Source of the DNA: Bacteroidales bacterium
GTDB lineage: Bacteria; Bacteroidota; Bacteroidia; Bacteroidales; WCHB1-69
Reading direction: 5' to 3'
Assembly: GCA_017964755.1 (NCBI GenBank)
Contig: JAGCRI010000160.1
Coordinates: forward strand, 1-6,624
DNA length: 6,624 nt
How positions within the stretch are numbered: the first letter of the stretch is position 1; every line of letters begins with the position of its first letter. Positions 5,057 to 6,624 of the stretch are shown one piece after another. The position numbers were made by a program, and so were the translations under genes. The notes beneath the pieces were generated by a model. The model searched no databases. It saw nothing but the letters and a program-made list of their open reading frames with translations, and had not been told where the DNA came from.

Positions 5057-6624
5057 ATGATGAAAAAAAGAAATTTATTGGCATTGATGCTTGGTTTTGG
5101 AATTTTTGTACAAGGCCTCGATGTGTTTTCTCAAAATTCAACACAATGTATTAATTATCAGGCTGTTGTTCGTGACTCAACAAACAGGTTGGTGGCAACT
5201 AAAACTATAGACATTCTAATAACGCTGATGGATACATCGGGCACAAATGAGTATTATCAGGAAATACACCGGACAACGACAAACACGCAAGGATTGGTAA
5301 CCTTGAAAATCGGGTGCGGAACTGCGATAAAAGGAGATTTTTTTTCAATAAGATGGGATATGTCTCAAATGCGTGCCGAATATGATATTGACACAAACGG
5401 AGTTTATGATTTGCTCAGTATTGAGACTATTTCAGCGGTTCCGTATGCTTTGTACTCGGCAAATGCGGAGAATCTTCAGAATAATTTTGATTCAATAGTA
5501 CAGAATATAAATATGTCTATTGCCGATATTTCAAACCACCTCACCATATCCGGATTGTGCGACAGCGTCTCCAATTGCGAGATAATCAGAACATTGCAAG
5601 ACAGTGCACGAATGTTTCTGACCTCGGATAGCATACAAATGTTGGTAAGAGATAGTATAGCGGATTTCCTCACATCGGACAGCATCCAGCAATTGGTGAA
5701 GGACAATTTGGCGAATTACCTCACCATTGCCGGATTGTGCGACAGCGTTTCCAATTGCGCGATAATTAGAACATTGCAGGACAGCGCACGAATGTTTCTG
5801 ACATCGGACAGCATACAAATCTTGGTAAGAGACAGTATAGCGGATTTTCTCACATCAGACAGCATACAGAGGTTGGTGAAAGACAGTTTGAAGAATTACC
5901 TCACCATTGCCGGATTGTGCGACAGCGTTTCCAATTGCGAAATAATCAGAACGTTACAAGATAGCGCTCGCATGTTTCTGACCTCGGATAGCATACAAAT
6001 GTTGGTAAGAGATAGTATAGCGGAATTTCTCACATCAGACAGCATACAGAGGTTGGTGAAGGACAGTTTGTCAAAATACCTCACCATTGCCGGATTGTGC
6101 GACAGCGTTTCAAATTGCGAGGTAATCAAAACATTGCAAGACAGTGCACGAATGTTTCTGACCTCGGATAGCATACAAATCTTGGTAAGAGACAGTATAG
6201 CGGATTTTCTCACATCGGACAGCATCCAGCGGTTGGTGAAAGACAGTTTGTCGAATTACCTCACCATATCCGGTTTGTGTGACAGTGTCTCCAATTGCGA
6301 GATAATCAGAACGTTGCAGGACAGCGCGCGAATGTTTCTGACATCAGACAGCATACAAATGTTAGTAAGAGATAGTATCGCGGATTTCCTCACATCAGAC
6401 AGCATACAGCGGTTGGTGAAGGACAGTTTGTCAAATTACCTCACCATATCCGGTTTGTGTGACAGTGTCTCCAATTGTGTGATAATCAGAATGTTGCAGG
6501 ATAGTGCCCGAATGTTTCTCACATCGGACAGTATTCAAATATTAGTAAGAGACAGTATAGCGGAATTTCTCACATCAGACAGCATACAGAGGTTGGTGAA
6601 AGACAGTTTGAAGAATTACCTCAC
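5057..6624 (+). CDS. Secreted tandem-repeat protein with Bacteroidota N-terminal domain (5' part; runs off the right edge)
   Basis: The frame is open from ATG 5057 to the window end: 522 residues with no stop. Residues 1-26 are a Sec signal peptide (MMKKRNLLALMLGFGIFVQG, then ..VFSQ). Residues about 30-137 form the conserved N-terminal domain seen in many exported Bacteroidota proteins: INYQAVVRDSTNRLVA at 32-47, TNTQGLVTLKIGCGT at 75-89, and AVPYALYSANAEN at 127-139. A short amphipathic linker (140-161) leads into 60-residue tandem repeats from residue 162: six complete copies and the start of a seventh. Each repeat holds one C-x5-C pair and two related 17-residue blocks beginning FLTSDSIQ. 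Regular I/L/V spacing of 3-4-3 with TSDS helix caps suggests short amphipathic helices, possibly an oligomeric stalk. From memory, this N-terminal domain often precedes FISUMP-type, tail-fibre-like or T9SS-sorted C-termini; none is visible here, so those are guesses. Its own promoter box lies at 4970-4977. Function is unknown; a cell-surface structural or adhesive role is an inference from architecture. Confidence 0.88.
   Translation, partial: MMKKRNLLALMLGFGIFVQGLDVFSQNSTQCINYQAVVRDSTNRLVATKTIDILITLMDTSGTNEYYQEIHRTTTNTQGLVTLKIGCGTAIKGDFFSIRWDMSQMRAEYDIDTNGVYDLLSIETISAVPYALYSANAENLQNNFDSIVQNINMSIADISNHLTISGLCDSVSNCEIIRTLQDSARMFLTSDSIQMLVRDSIADFLTSDSIQQLVKDNLANYLTIAGLCDSVSNCAIIRTLQDSARMFLTSDSIQILVRDSIADFLTSDSIQRLVKDSLKNYLTIAGLCDSVSNCEIIRTLQDSARMFLTSDSIQMLVRDSIAEFLTSDSIQRLVKDSLSKYLTIAGLCDSVSNCEVIKTLQDSARMFLTSDSIQILVRDSIADFLTSDSIQRLVKDSLSNYLTISGLCDSVSNCEIIRTLQDSARMFLTSDSIQMLVRDSIADFLTSDSIQRLVKDSLSNYLTISGLCDSVSNCVIIRMLQDSARMFLTSDSIQILVRDSIAEFLTSDSIQRLVKDSLKNYL
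5540..6624 (+). repeat. In-frame 180-nt tandem repeat array (6 complete units plus start of a 7th)
   Basis: Units start at 5540, 5720, 5900, 6080, 6260, 6440 and 6620 and are exactly 180 nt each with no indels, so each encodes 60 residues. Taking the Leu of YLT as residue 1, the invariant parts include GLCDSVSNC (5-13), LQDSARMFLTSDSIQ (19-33), LVRDSIA (35-41), FLTSDSIQ (43-50) and LVKD (52-55). Variable residues are 4 (S/A), 14 (E/A/V), 15 (I/V), 17 (R/K), 18 (T/M), 34 (M/I), 42 (D/E), 51 (Q/R), 56 (S/N), 58 (A/K/S) and 59 (N/K). Most other differences are third-base changes. The array continues past the window, so total copy number is unknown. It is coding sequence, not a CRISPR array: units abut directly and there are no unique spacers. 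Confidence 0.96.

Noticed and set aside
5476..6225. Minus-strand open frames opposite the repeat array
   Set aside because: They are a by-product of a repeat length divisible by three: one stop-free antisense unit stays stop-free through the array. Conserved protein features and silent variation follow the plus-strand frame.
5540..6624. CRISPR-like or minisatellite array
   Set aside because: Units are contiguous 180-nt coding repeats without unique spacers, and the reading frame is kept throughout.

Overview
The window looks like chromosomal DNA from a member of the Bacteroidota, most likely Bacteroidales. Three things point that way. The promoter-like boxes match the TAnnTTTG (-7) consensus of that phylum, and the same 12-mer TATCTTTGCCGC occurs twice. 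Leaders are A/T-rich and mostly lack a Shine-Dalgarno sequence. The last gene starts with an N-terminal domain typical of secreted Bacteroidota proteins (NYQAVVRD ... SAVPYALYSANAE). I cannot name a genus.

Layout, left to right. Positions 1-54 hold the probable 3' end of an unrecognised plus-strand gene. A TAnnTTTG box at 69-76 lies just before lepA (86-1873, elongation factor 4, complete). A secreted FKBP-type peptidyl-prolyl isomerase (1910-2584) follows 36 nt later on the same strand, probably in the same transcript. A 15-bp perfect hairpin flanked by A and T tracts (2621-2659) separates it from a convergent minus-strand gene for an exported M3-family zinc peptidase, probably a peptidyl-dipeptidase (2700-4796). 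An A/T-rich 260-nt divergent intergenic region (4797-5056) carries a promoter-like box for each direction. From 5057 to the right edge runs the start of a large secreted repeat protein whose end is outside the window.

The first three complete genes are ordinary housekeeping and protein quality-control functions: translation, periplasmic folding and peptide turnover. The unusual part is the repeat protein. After a signal peptide and an N-terminal domain of about 110 residues it enters perfectly in-frame 180-nt (60-residue) tandem repeats, six complete in the window plus the first bases of a seventh. Each repeat contains two related 17-residue blocks and one 26-residue block with a C-x5-C cysteine pair. 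Most differences between repeats are silent. Neighbouring parts of the repeat group the six copies in conflicting ways, a sign of recombination or gene conversion between copies. This is most likely an extended, helix-rich surface stalk or adhesin-like protein. Its function is not known to me, and its C-terminal domain cannot be seen.
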